Source of the DNA: Colivicinus sp022776215
GTDB taxonomy: Bacteria > Bacillota_I > Bacilli_A > Erysipelotrichales > Erysipelotrichaceae
Reading direction: 5' to 3'
DNA: 37,489 bases
NCBI GenBank assembly: GCA_022776215.1
Contig: JALFIR010000074.1
Location: 1 to 37,489, forward strand
A program made the translations under genes and the position numbers. The notes beneath the pieces were generated by a model. It had not been told where the DNA came from. It saw nothing but the letters and a program-made list of their open reading frames with translations, and did not search any database. How positions within the stretch are numbered: the stretch's first letter is position 1; every line of letters begins with the position of its first letter. Below are positions 31,999 through 37,349 of this stretch, piece after piece.

Positions 31999-33381
31999 AT
32001 GAAAAAGATAATTACGTTGTTGACTTGTTTGGCTCTACTTCTTTGTACATCTTGTTCAAAGGGAAGCAATGAGCCTACAGTAGAAGAACCACTTTATTAT
32101 TCTGATGAGATTAGAATTGTTACTAAGAATTTAAATTCTGTTGAAGATTTAAGTGGTAAGGTTTTAGCTGTTCAAGAATCATTCGATAAGGAATATTCTG
32201 ATTATGTGATTGAGCAGTTAAAGAGTGAGGGTGTAGAACTAAGTGAAGAGAATCTACATTGGTTTATCACTTATGCGGAGATTAAACCAGATATTGATGA
32301 GGGAATCATTGATGCTTGGGTAGTGGTTGGTAATCGTGAGGATTCTATTTCTGATTATCGTTCTGATTATCATCCTAGTGATTATAAGACATTAGCTACT
32401 TATAAGAAGCCATATTATGAAGAGAAGACTTATGATACTGCTGGCTTAGATATGGACTTATATTCAAAGCCATTTATGGTAATGCTTAATGGTTTGGATG
32501 GTTATGGTGAGGATTCTGTTCATGAGTGGAAGTATTATCGTAATGATGTTAACCACTTGTTGGTAGTTGATCCTGTTAAGAAGCATGTGCTTATTGTTTC
32601 TGTTCCTCGTGATTCTTTTATAAAGAATATTGTGACAGGTTATAGTGATAAGTTTACACATTTCTGTCAAAATGGTCCTACTAATCCTGCTGATTCTTTG
32701 GGTGCTTTACTTGATATCGATATTCCATATTACTGTATGACTTCATTTACTTGGTTTGTGAATGGTATTAATGAATTGGGCGGTGTTAAGGTTGATGTGC
32801 CAATGACTGCTCATCTTGATATGGATTCACAAAGAAATGTTGCCAATCCTCAAAGATATGAGAAGGGTGTAGCTAATTTGTATGGTGAAACAGCTTTGGC
32901 ACTAGCAAGAAACCGTAAGTATGATGGTATTGTGAATAATGACCAAGGTAGAATTAGAAACCAAGCTTTGATCCTTGATTCTTTGATTAATAAAATTGCG
33001 ACTCATCCTTATATCTTGAATATGGTTGGTATGAGTTGGATGTTTGATATCTTGTGTGAGAATAATTTCTCTGATACTCAAAAGAAGACTTTGATTGCCT
33101 TAGCTCAAACTTTTGAGGATGGTTATACGATTGATAACTATTTCTTAGAAGGCAAGGGTGGTCTTCATTCTAATGGTACTTATTATGTAGATTTATTTGA
33201 TGAGAGTATTGAAATTGCCAAGGGTAAGATTGAACTAGTTACTACTGGTTCTATCTCTAAGGATAATCCTTATTATGATGAAATAATGAAGGGCTATGTG
33301 ACAGGTGGTGCTGGTACTGAGAATGATGGTGATAAGGGTTATATCGGTACTTATTACGATTTGTCAGAAGTTTATAATTAA
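31999..33381 (+). CDS. Lipoprotein with solute-binding-like domain fused to an LCP domain
   Basis: A 460-residue protein. The N-terminus looks like a lipoprotein signal (LALLLCTSC, Cys about 20, with an unusual Cys at -3). Residues about 35-120 resemble a piece of a periplasmic-binding domain (IRIVTKNLNSVEDLSGKVLAVQ, then GIIDAWVVVG). From about 155 it is a LytR-CpsA-Psr domain: HLLVVDPVKKHVLIVSVPRDSF, FVNGINELGGVKVDVP, LYGETALALARNRKY and DQGRIRNQ. LCP enzymes attach polymers to the peptidoglycan. Most are anchored by a transmembrane helix, so this lipoprotein fusion is atypical. GAGGGG ribosome site upstream; own terminator. Confidence 0.75.
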   Translation: MKKIITLLTCLALLLCTSCSKGSNEPTVEEPLYYSDEIRIVTKNLNSVEDLSGKVLAVQESFDKEYSDYVIEQLKSEGVELSEENLHWFITYAEIKPDIDEGIIDAWVVVGNREDSISDYRSDYHPSDYKTLATYKKPYYEEKTYDTAGLDMDLYSKPFMVMLNGLDGYGEDSVHEWKYYRNDVNHLLVVDPVKKHVLIVSVPRDSFIKNIVTGYSDKFTHFCQNGPTNPADSLGALLDIDIPYYCMTSFTWFVNGINELGGVKVDVPMTAHLDMDSQRNVANPQRYEKGVANLYGETALALARNRKYDGIVNNDQGRIRNQALILDSLINKIATHPYILNMVGMSWMFDILCENNFSDTQKKTLIALAQTFEDGYTIDNYFLEGKGGLHSNGTYYVDLFDESIEIAKGKIELVTTGSISKDNPYYDEIMKGYVTGGAGTENDGDKGYIGTYYDLSEVYN

Positions 33382-33390
33382 TTGTTGAAG

Positions 33391-33417
33391 GATGTATCTA
33401 AATGGTACATCTTTTTT
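33391..33417 (+). terminator. Intrinsic terminator after the LCP gene
   Basis: GATGTA / TACATC with a 9-base loop followed by six T. Confidence 0.8.
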
Positions 33418-33426
33418 AAATACCTT

Positions 33427-33504
33427 GCGTACTATGGGCAATTTTCGGAAAAAATAGTCTGCGTACTATGGGAAAATACGTATTTTGACAAATAGTGCTA
33501 TAAT
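33427..33504 (+). promoter_or_regulatory. Direct repeats and extended -10 before the gene at 33532
   Basis: GCGTACTATGGG occurs at 33427-33438 and 33461-33472, a 34-base period. The first copy runs into CAATTTTCGGAAAAAAT, similar to the repeats before cca. TGCTATAAT places the -10 box at 33499-33504, the same extended form as cca. A good ribosome site (AAGGAGG) follows here, so this mRNA is not leaderless. TTGCGTACTAT recurs in the leader of the fic gene at 35686. Confidence 0.6.
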
Positions 33505-33531
33505 CTTTTCATAGTTAAGGAGGAAATCGTT

Positions 33532-34197
33532 ATGTATTCTTATAGTTATTATCATGGACCAAATCCAGTAGTTACTGTAATTTTATTTCTTATAGCTTTA
33601 GTAGGTGGTGTTTGTGCATACCTTATGTTTGTAAAGTCTGATGAGGAACCAAAAGACCCGCGTCTTGTTAAGCTTAAAGAATTCTTAAGTTTTAAGAAGA
33701 TGATTATTGAAGGATTGTTAAAGGTTACTTATATCGTCTTTGCGTTATTTATTACTTTGTATTCATTCCAAATCATGGTTGGTACCTCATTCATTACTGG
33801 TTTAATGTTGTTGATTTTACTTAATATCATGTTACGTATTGGATATGAAGCTTCTTTGATCGTTTTATTAATTTGGAGAAATACTAGTGATATTAATAAG
33901 AAGCTAGGTAAGAGTGATCTTGTTGAAGAAATCAAGGAGGGGCTTGAAGCTACTGGGCTCGAATCTGAAAACGAAGCAAAAACTTCAGATGTTGAAGCTA
34001 ATGTTAAGGTAAAGACTAAAGTTGAAGAACCGGTAGTTAAGGCAAAGCCTAGAACTAGAAAGCCTAAGACAGCTGAAGAAAAAGAGGCTAAGAAGCCTGC
34101 TAAGAAGAAAACTACTACTAAAAAGGCTTCTACAAAGAAGGTTAAGGTAGAAGAGGTTAAAGCTGAAGAACCTTCAACAAAGGAAGAAACTAAATAG
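33532..34197 (+). CDS. Membrane protein with Lys/Ala/Glu-rich tail, unknown
   Basis: A 221-residue protein with three hydrophobic segments: about 11-32, 60-82 and 85-113 (VVTVILFLIALVGGVCAYLMF; YIVFALFITLYSF; FITGLMLLILLNIMLRI). The cytoplasmic tail (about 130-221) is highly charged and low in complexity, rich in Lys-Pro-Lys, KKTTTKKASTKK and VEEVKAEE. The tail resembles nucleic-acid or envelope-binding tails in composition, but I recognise no family. Two GGGCTCGAATCT motifs start the tail. AAGGAGG lies before the ATG. Confidence 0.65.
   Translation: MYSYSYYHGPNPVVTVILFLIALVGGVCAYLMFVKSDEEPKDPRLVKLKEFLSFKKMIIEGLLKVTYIVFALFITLYSFQIMVGTSFITGLMLLILLNIMLRIGYEASLIVLLIWRNTSDINKKLGKSDLVEEIKEGLEATGLESENEAKTSDVEANVKVKTKVEEPVVKAKPRTRKPKTAEEKEAKKPAKKKTTTKKASTKKVKVEEVKAEEPSTKEETK
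33940..33966 (+). repeat. Intragenic GGGCTCGAATCT pair in the Lys-rich membrane protein
   Basis: GGGCTTGAAGCT (33940-33951) and the exact GGGCTCGAATCT (33955-33966), 15 bases apart, read as Gly-Leu-Glu-Ala and Gly-Leu-Glu-Ser. Confidence 0.8.
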
Positions 34198-34204
34198 TTT
34201 AAAT

Positions 34205-34234
34205 AAAGCTCAAAATTTTATATCTTGAGCTTTT
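34205..34234 (+). terminator. Intrinsic terminator after the Lys-rich protein gene
   Basis: Stem AAAGCTCAA (34205-34213) / TTGAGCTTT (34225-34233) with a T tail. Confidence 0.85.
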
Positions 34235-34297
34235 AATTTGTCTAAATTATCTTATGTTTTTTCTCAATGTTTCTAATTGTTAATATTTAAAAAATGA

Positions 34298-34418
34298 TGT
34301 AGGAATTTTAAAGTTTAACGGCAATTATATAGTAGAAACATGAATATGAGTGTTTCTTAGTAAGGATCTTTATATGAAGATACTTCTACGCTTCCTTGTG
34401 GTAAGAAAAAACGGAGTT
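34298..34418 (+). promoter_or_regulatory. Type I unit 1: promoter block and structured leader
   Basis: A 44-base block (34298-34341) from TGTAGGAATTTT to TATATAGTAGAAACAT is identical to that of unit 2 and close to unit 3; TATATA (34326-34331) is the -10. The leader folds as GAAACA / TGTTTC (unit 1 form of the shared first hairpin), then AAGGA / TCCTT enclosing a mini reading frame MKILLRFL. The latter starts at ATG 34374 and continues out of frame with the toxin for 20 codons. The upstream direct repeat (34397-34421) covers the toxin ribosome site CGGAG. Confidence 0.65.
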
Positions 34419-34422
34419 ATGT

Positions 34423-34512
34423 ATGAAGGAATTTAAAGTAGCTTTAGCTATGGTTATGATAGATGTTATTGGCCTAGCACTTAAGTTGCTACTAACATTG
34501 TTGCTTAAGTAG
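34423..34512 (+). CDS. Type I toxin-like hydrophobic peptide, unit 1 (29 aa)
   Basis: The peptide opens MKEFKVALAMVMIDVIG and ends LKLLLTLLLK: a short charged start, one membrane-spanning hydrophobic stretch with a single Asp at 14, and Lys at 21 and 29. The ribosome site CGGAG lies 6 bases upstream. Peptides of this size and make-up, encoded next to an antisense-type RNA, are typical of type I toxins, which insert in the membrane. It is not a recognisable Fst, Ldr or Ibs member by sequence. 22 of 29 residues match the unit 2 peptide. Confidence 0.65.
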   Translation: MKEFKVALAMVMIDVIGLALKLLLTLLLK

Positions 34513-34539
34513 CAGTGTACGCCACTTGGAAGCAAACAA

Positions 34540-34570
34540 AAATGCAGCACGCCAATGCTGCAATTTCTTT
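34540..34570. terminator. Unit 1 bidirectional terminator
   Basis: GCAGCA / TGCTGC (34544-34549 and 34556-34561) with loop CGCCAA, T-rich on the plus side and TTTTT on the minus side. The loop is identical to that of unit 2 while the stem differs, keeping pairing. Seen from the minus strand the loop is UUGGCG, which contains a YUNR (UUGG) turn of the kind used by antisense RNAs. Confidence 0.75.
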
Positions 34571-34598
34571 TCTCTGTGGTAAGAGAAAACAGAGTTCA
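34540..34598 (-). ncRNA. Candidate antitoxin RNA, unit 1
   Basis: On the minus strand an extended -10, TGCTAGAAT (34612-34604), predicts a start near 34597, exactly at the outer edge of the downstream direct repeat (34575-34599). The RNA would run about 58 bases to the shared terminator. Its 5' part is complementary to 20 of 22 bases of the toxin mRNA over the ribosome site (34397-34418). TATTTT (34632-34627) is a possible -35. Confidence 0.6.
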
Positions 34599-34625
34599 TT
34601 ATTATTCTAGCACCTAAATGTGTTT

Positions 34626-34666
34626 AAAAATAGTGTAGGAATTTCTAAGTTTGATGACAATTATAT
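34626..34666 (+). repeat. Orphan copy of the type I promoter block
   Basis: 41 bases are identical to the start of unit 3 (34626-34666 equals 36140-36180), from AAAAATAGTGTAGGAA to CAATTATAT. The block then stops before the hairpin and toxin gene. It may be a remnant of a lost fourth unit, or may be kept because its left edge serves as -35 for the unit 1 antitoxin RNA. Confidence 0.8.
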
Positions 34667-34684
34667 TGCAGGATATCAAATTAT

Positions 34685-35686
34685 CTAACCCTTGATATAC
34701 CTTTGATTCTTACTGTTTGGCTTATCAGGTATAGTCATTCTAATATAGTTTCCATTTAATGCGGGTTTTAAGTAATTTCTTCTAAAACCTTCTCTAGAAC
34801 TTAAAGAAAGTTTAGACATTAAATCAATAGTTGAATATTGGATGTCATATTCCATAACATCTAATAACTTCTTTATATTAAGAGAATTAATCTCGTTATT
34901 ATCTTTAACTTGATTACTATAATCATCTAAAACACTGTTGATTTGTTCCAACATAAACTCAATAAAAACAGTTGATTCACCATCAATGTGACACTTGGAA
35001 ATAGCAGAATAATAATCTTGTTGAAATTTTTCGATTTGGCTTTCTAAAGGCAAATATTCAAAGATCTTATTCCATTTAGAAAGAAGTGCTGTATGCCAAA
35101 GCCTTGCCATTCTACCATTACCATCCGTAAAAGGATGGATGAAGACAAACTCATAATGAAAAATAGAGCTAAGTATTAAAGGATGGATGTTATCTTTCTC
35201 TTTTTTCATCCAATCAAATAATTCTTCCATTAGATTAGGCACAAATTTTGCAGGTGGAGCCATAAAGATACAACAGTCTCCATCAAATACACCTTTTTCT
35301 CCTTTTCGAAAAGCACCTGATTCTTGGATAAGATATTTGGTCATAATACCATGTATCTTTTTTAAATCATTATAATCATATGGATTTATTGAACCAATCT
35401 TTTCATACGCATCATAAGCATTCTTAACTTCCTGTATTTCTTTCCTATCTCCCAAAACTAACTTGCCATCAATGATTTCATGAACTTCGTCTAAAGACAG
35501 AGAATTAGCTTCTATCTTTAAAGAAGAATGTATTGATTTAATTCGATTATTTTTTCTTAGATGTGGTCTTTTATCTATATTATTTGTAATATTAATAGAA
35601 CCAACTTTCTCAGAAATAGAAGCAACCAATGAAATCATCTTATTTGTGATGGCATAGGGCGGTGAGTAATTTCCCATAAAACACAC
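34685..35686 (-). CDS. Fic-domain protein with C-terminal winged helix
   Basis: A 333-residue Fic protein. HPFTDGNGRMARLW (about 191-204) is a complete catalytic motif for nucleotide transfer to proteins. SSLKIEANS near residue 55 resembles the inhibitory (S/T)xxxE helix, with Ala in place of Gly/Asn. The C-terminal 70 residues (DVMEYDIQYSTIDLMSKLSLSSREGFRRNYLKPAL) look like a winged-helix DNA-binding segment, as in large stand-alone Fic regulators. AAGGAG precedes the start. It lies inside the type I toxin array, between units 1 and 2. Confidence 0.85.
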   Translation of the reverse strand: MCFMGNYSPPYAITNKMISLVASISEKVGSINITNNIDKRPHLRKNNRIKSIHSSLKIEANSLSLDEVHEIIDGKLVLGDRKEIQEVKNAYDAYEKIGSINPYDYNDLKKIHGIMTKYLIQESGAFRKGEKGVFDGDCCIFMAPPAKFVPNLMEELFDWMKKEKDNIHPLILSSIFHYEFVFIHPFTDGNGRMARLWHTALLSKWNKIFEYLPLESQIEKFQQDYYSAISKCHIDGESTVFIEFMLEQINSVLDDYSNQVKDNNEINSLNIKKLLDVMEYDIQYSTIDLMSKLSLSSREGFRRNYLKPALNGNYIRMTIPDKPNSKNQRYIKG

Positions 35687-35691
35687 TCCTT

Positions 35692-35740
35692 TATCTTGCG
35701 TACTATCTTCCGTACTTTCTTCCTCAATTATACTATATTA
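35692..35740 (-). promoter_or_regulatory. Leader and promoter of the second fic gene
   Basis: On the minus strand TATAAT (in ATAGTATAATTGAGG, about 35743-35735) starts a short leader with a tandem 12-base repeat: GTACGGAAGATA (35715-35704) and GTACGCAAGATA (35703-35692). The plus-strand form TTGCGTACTAT is shared with the repeats before the gene at 33532, suggesting a common regulator or RNA element. Confidence 0.45.
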
Positions 35741-35814
35741 AAAAAGACCAACTAAATTATTTTCGGTAATTTGTGGCATTTTTGTTAGGCCATTCGTGGA
35801 TAATTAAAAATCGA

Positions 35815-35940
35815 TGTAGGAATTTTAAAGTTTAACGGCAATTATATAGTAGAAACATAATCATGAGTATGTTTCTTAGGAAGGATCTTTTTATGAAGAT
35901 ACTTCTACGCTTCCTTGCGACAAATGGAGAGGACATTTTA
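35815..35940 (+). promoter_or_regulatory. Type I unit 2: promoter block and structured leader
   Basis: The promoter block (35815-35858) is identical to unit 1. The first hairpin is GAAACATA (35852-35859) / TATGTTTC (35868-35875), the second AGGAAG (35878-35883) / CTTCCT (35910-35915) with an inner ATCTT / AAGAT. The MKILLRFL frame starts at ATG 35893 and here is in frame with the toxin, so a 45-residue product is possible. GGAGAGGA precedes the toxin ATG. Confidence 0.65.
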
Positions 35941-36030
35941 ATGAAGGAATTTAAAATGGCTTTGGCCATGGCGATGGTAGATATGATCGCTCTAGCAGCT
36001 AAGCTACTGATAACACTGTTAGTTAAATAA
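35941..36030 (+). CDS. Type I toxin-like hydrophobic peptide, unit 2 (29 aa)
   Basis: The peptide opens MKEFKMALAMAMVDMIA and ends AAKLLITLLVK. It shares length, the central Asp14, Lys21 and the Lys end with unit 1; nearly all changes are conservative hydrophobic swaps, a sign of selection on a membrane peptide. A strong ribosome site GGAGAGGA lies 7 bases upstream. The frame is also open from ATG 35893 through MKILLRFLATNGEDIL, so a longer form could be made. Confidence 0.65.
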   Translation: MKEFKMALAMAMVDMIALAAKLLITLLVK

Positions 36031-36056
36031 CGGTGGTGGTCACAAGGAGGCATTTG

Positions 36057-36084
36057 AAAACCCGACACGCCAATGTCGGGTTTT
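36057..36084. terminator. Unit 2 bidirectional terminator
   Basis: A perfect 11-bp stem AAAACCCGACA / TGTCGGGTTTT with loop CGCCAA, suitable on both strands. A second outer pairing GTCACAA (36040-36046) / TTGTGAC (36088-36094) could extend it. Confidence 0.85.
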
Positions 36085-36112
36085 CCTTTGTGACTCATGG
36101 ATAGGTCATTCA
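36057..36112 (-). ncRNA. Candidate antitoxin RNA, unit 2
   Basis: Minus-strand extended -10 TGGTAAACT (36126-36118) predicts a start near 36111, at the edge of the downstream repeat (36090-36110). The RNA would be about 55 bases, ending at the shared terminator. Its first part matches the complement of 16 of 21 bases over the unit 2 ribosome site. Confidence 0.55.
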
Positions 36113-36147
36113 CCTATAGTTTACCACCAAACAATTATTAAAAATAG

Positions 36148-36263
36148 TGTAGGAATTTCTAAGTTTGATGACAATTATATAGTAGGAACATAAAGCATGT
36201 TCCTTAGGAAGGATCTTTTTATGAAGATACTTCTACGCTTCCTTGGTTTTCATTGGAGAAAAT
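36148..36263 (+). promoter_or_regulatory. Type I unit 3: promoter block and structured leader
   Basis: The block 36148-36191 differs from units 1 and 2 at a few positions. Its first hairpin is GGAACAT (36185-36191) / ATGTTCC (36197-36203), where both strands changed relative to units 1 and 2 (GAAACAT / ATGTTTC), a compensatory change. The second hairpin is AGGAAG (36206-36211) / CTTCCT (36238-36243). The MKILLRFL frame starts at 36221 and overlaps the toxin out of frame. Confidence 0.65.
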
Positions 36264-36356
36264 ATGAGAAGCGAAATTATTTTTGCGATAATAATGACCT
36301 TATTAGACATTTTAAATGCTCTGATAAAACTTTTGGTCGAGCTACTACTTAAGTAG
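36264..36356 (+). CDS. Type I toxin-like hydrophobic peptide, unit 3 (30 aa)
   Basis: The peptide opens MRSEIIFAIIMTLLDIL and ends IKLLVELLLK. It is more diverged than units 1 and 2 but keeps the charged start, the Asp in the middle of the hydrophobic stretch, the KLL near residue 22 and the Lys end. GGAG lies 5 bases upstream of the ATG. One membrane helix is expected. Confidence 0.6.
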   Translation: MRSEIIFAIIMTLLDILNALIKLLVELLLK

Positions 36357-36380
36357 TAATCCATTTCTAAGGAAGTATTT

Positions 36381-36409
36381 GAAAACGCAGCATAGCAGGC
36401 TGCGTTTTC
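36381..36409. terminator. Unit 3 bidirectional terminator
   Basis: A perfect 11-bp stem GAAAACGCAGC / GCTGCGTTTTC with loop ATAGCAG. A and T stretches on both sides serve both directions. Confidence 0.85.
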
Positions 36410-36433
36410 TCTTGGTTTTCATCGGTTTAACCA
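36381..36433 (-). ncRNA. Candidate antitoxin RNA, unit 3
   Basis: Minus-strand TATAAT (36444-36439) predicts a start near 36432, giving an RNA of about 52 bases to the shared terminator. Its 5' region includes the complement of the downstream repeat (36411-36425), which pairs with the toxin mRNA at 36242-36256, ending on the GG of the ribosome site. The promoter abuts the stop of the 12alpha-HSDH-like gene. Confidence 0.6.
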
Positions 36434-36451
36434 AAAATATTATATCATCAA

Positions 36452-37252
36452 TTAAGGTCTTAAGCCCATGCCACCTTCAAGAGTAATAGTTTCACCACTC
36501 ATATACTTGAAATCAGGGTTAGCTAATTGAACACAAACTCTACCGATTTCAGTTTCAACATTACCATAGTGACCCATAGGAGGCATCTTAACATTAGCCT
36601 TAAATGCTTCAGGGTATGCCTTTTCAAAGTTTTCAAGTTGAGCAGTCCAAGCAAGAGGACAAACAACATTAGCGTTGATTCCGTCCTTACCCCACTCAGT
36701 AGCAGCAACTCTAGTTAAACCTCTAATACCTTCCTTAGCAGCAGCATAAGCACATTGACCATAGTTACCAAATAAACCAGCACCAGATGCAAAGTTAATT
36801 ACTGTACCCTTAGTTTCCTTTAAGTATGGGTAACATGCTTGCATATAATAGAATGTTGCATATAAACCAGAATATATAGCTAAATCAAATTGTTCAGTTG
36901 TATGATCGGCAATAGTAACACCACTTGCTGAAGCTTGAGCATTATTGATTAGAACGTCAATTCTACCAAATGCGTCTATAGTTTGCTTAATAACGTTCTT
37001 AACTGTCTCTTCATTGTTACTACCAGCAGAAACATCAGCTTGAATAGGAAGAACCTTTACACCATACTTTTCTTCTAATTCCTTCTTAGCATCCTCTAGC
37101 TTTGCCACATTACGACCAGTGATAACGATATTAGCACCTTCCTTAGCGTATGCAGTCGCAATACCATAACCAATTGAACCACAGCTACCATCAGCTAGCG
37201 TAGCTCTACCTCCACCTGTAATAATTACAGTCTTGCCTTGTAAAAATCCCAT
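36452..37252 (-). CDS. Short-chain dehydrogenase, probable NADP-dependent 12alpha-hydroxysteroid dehydrogenase
   Basis: A 266-residue SDR enzyme. The Rossmann motif is TGGGRA...GSIGYGIATAYAKEGAN, NNAQASASG is at about 103-111, and the catalytic Ser156-Tyr169-Lys173 lies in FASGAGLFGNYGQCAYAAAK. Stretches such as IYSGLYATFYYM, RVAATEWGKD, VVCPLA-TAQLENF, RVCVQL and DFKYMSGET-TLEGGMG match, as I remember it, the bile-acid 12alpha-hydroxysteroid dehydrogenase of gut clostridia. That enzyme interconverts 12alpha-hydroxy and 12-oxo bile acids. About seven residues (TLADGSC) are inserted in the glycine-rich loop. The ribosome site CGAGGAA precedes the start; TATAAT (37286-37281) is the likely -10. 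Confidence 0.65.
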   Translation of the reverse strand: MGFLQGKTVIITGGGRATLADGSCGSIGYGIATAYAKEGANIVITGRNVAKLEDAKKELEEKYGVKVLPIQADVSAGSNNEETVKNVIKQTIDAFGRIDVLINNAQASASGVTIADHTTEQFDLAIYSGLYATFYYMQACYPYLKETKGTVINFASGAGLFGNYGQCAYAAAKEGIRGLTRVAATEWGKDGINANVVCPLAWTAQLENFEKAYPEAFKANVKMPPMGHYGNVETEIGRVCVQLANPDFKYMSGETITLEGGMGLRP

Positions 37253-37336
37253 TTTATTTTCCTCGATCTTTCTTTAATAAATTATATCACTAAAAAAATC
37301 ACAAGCTGATGTACAAAAAAATGAACACATAAAAGG

Positions 37337-37342
37337 TATAAT
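37337..37342 (+). promoter_or_regulatory. -10 box before the structured RNA
   Basis: TATAAT at 37337-37342 would start transcription near 37349. No clear -35 box is seen. It is divergent from the SDR gene. Confidence 0.4.
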
Positions 37343-37349
37343 AATATCA

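Larger units (their letters stand above)
34397..34599 (+). repeat. Unit 1 direct repeats flanking the toxin gene
   Basis: TGTGGTAAGAAAAAACGGAG (34397-34416, continuing TT) and TGTGGTAAGAGAAAACAGAG (34575-34594, continuing TT) differ at two of 22 positions. One overlaps the toxin ribosome site and the other lies beyond the terminator. Confidence 0.85.
35917..36110 (+). repeat. Unit 2 direct repeats flanking the toxin gene
   Basis: GCGACAAATGGAGAGGACAT (35917-35936) and GTGACTCATGGATAGGTCAT (36090-36109) match at 15 of 20 bases, 16 of 21 with the next T. The sequence is unrelated to the repeat pairs of units 1 and 3, but the position is the same. Confidence 0.75.
36242..36425 (+). repeat. Unit 3 direct repeats flanking the toxin gene
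   Basis: CTTGGTTTTCATTGG (36242-36256) and CTTGGTTTTCATCGG (36411-36425), 14 of 15 identical. The pair is specific to this unit. Confidence 0.8.

Noticed and set aside
33485..33504. TTGACA just before TATAAT taken as a -35/-10 pair.
   Set aside because: The spacer is only 8 bases, far too short. The extended -10 TGCTATAAT is the more likely element.
35832..36113. A 93-codon minus-strand reading frame across unit 2 of the type I array.
   Set aside because: It is the shadow of the promoter, leader, toxin and terminator on the other strand, has no ribosome site, and is not preserved in the sister units.
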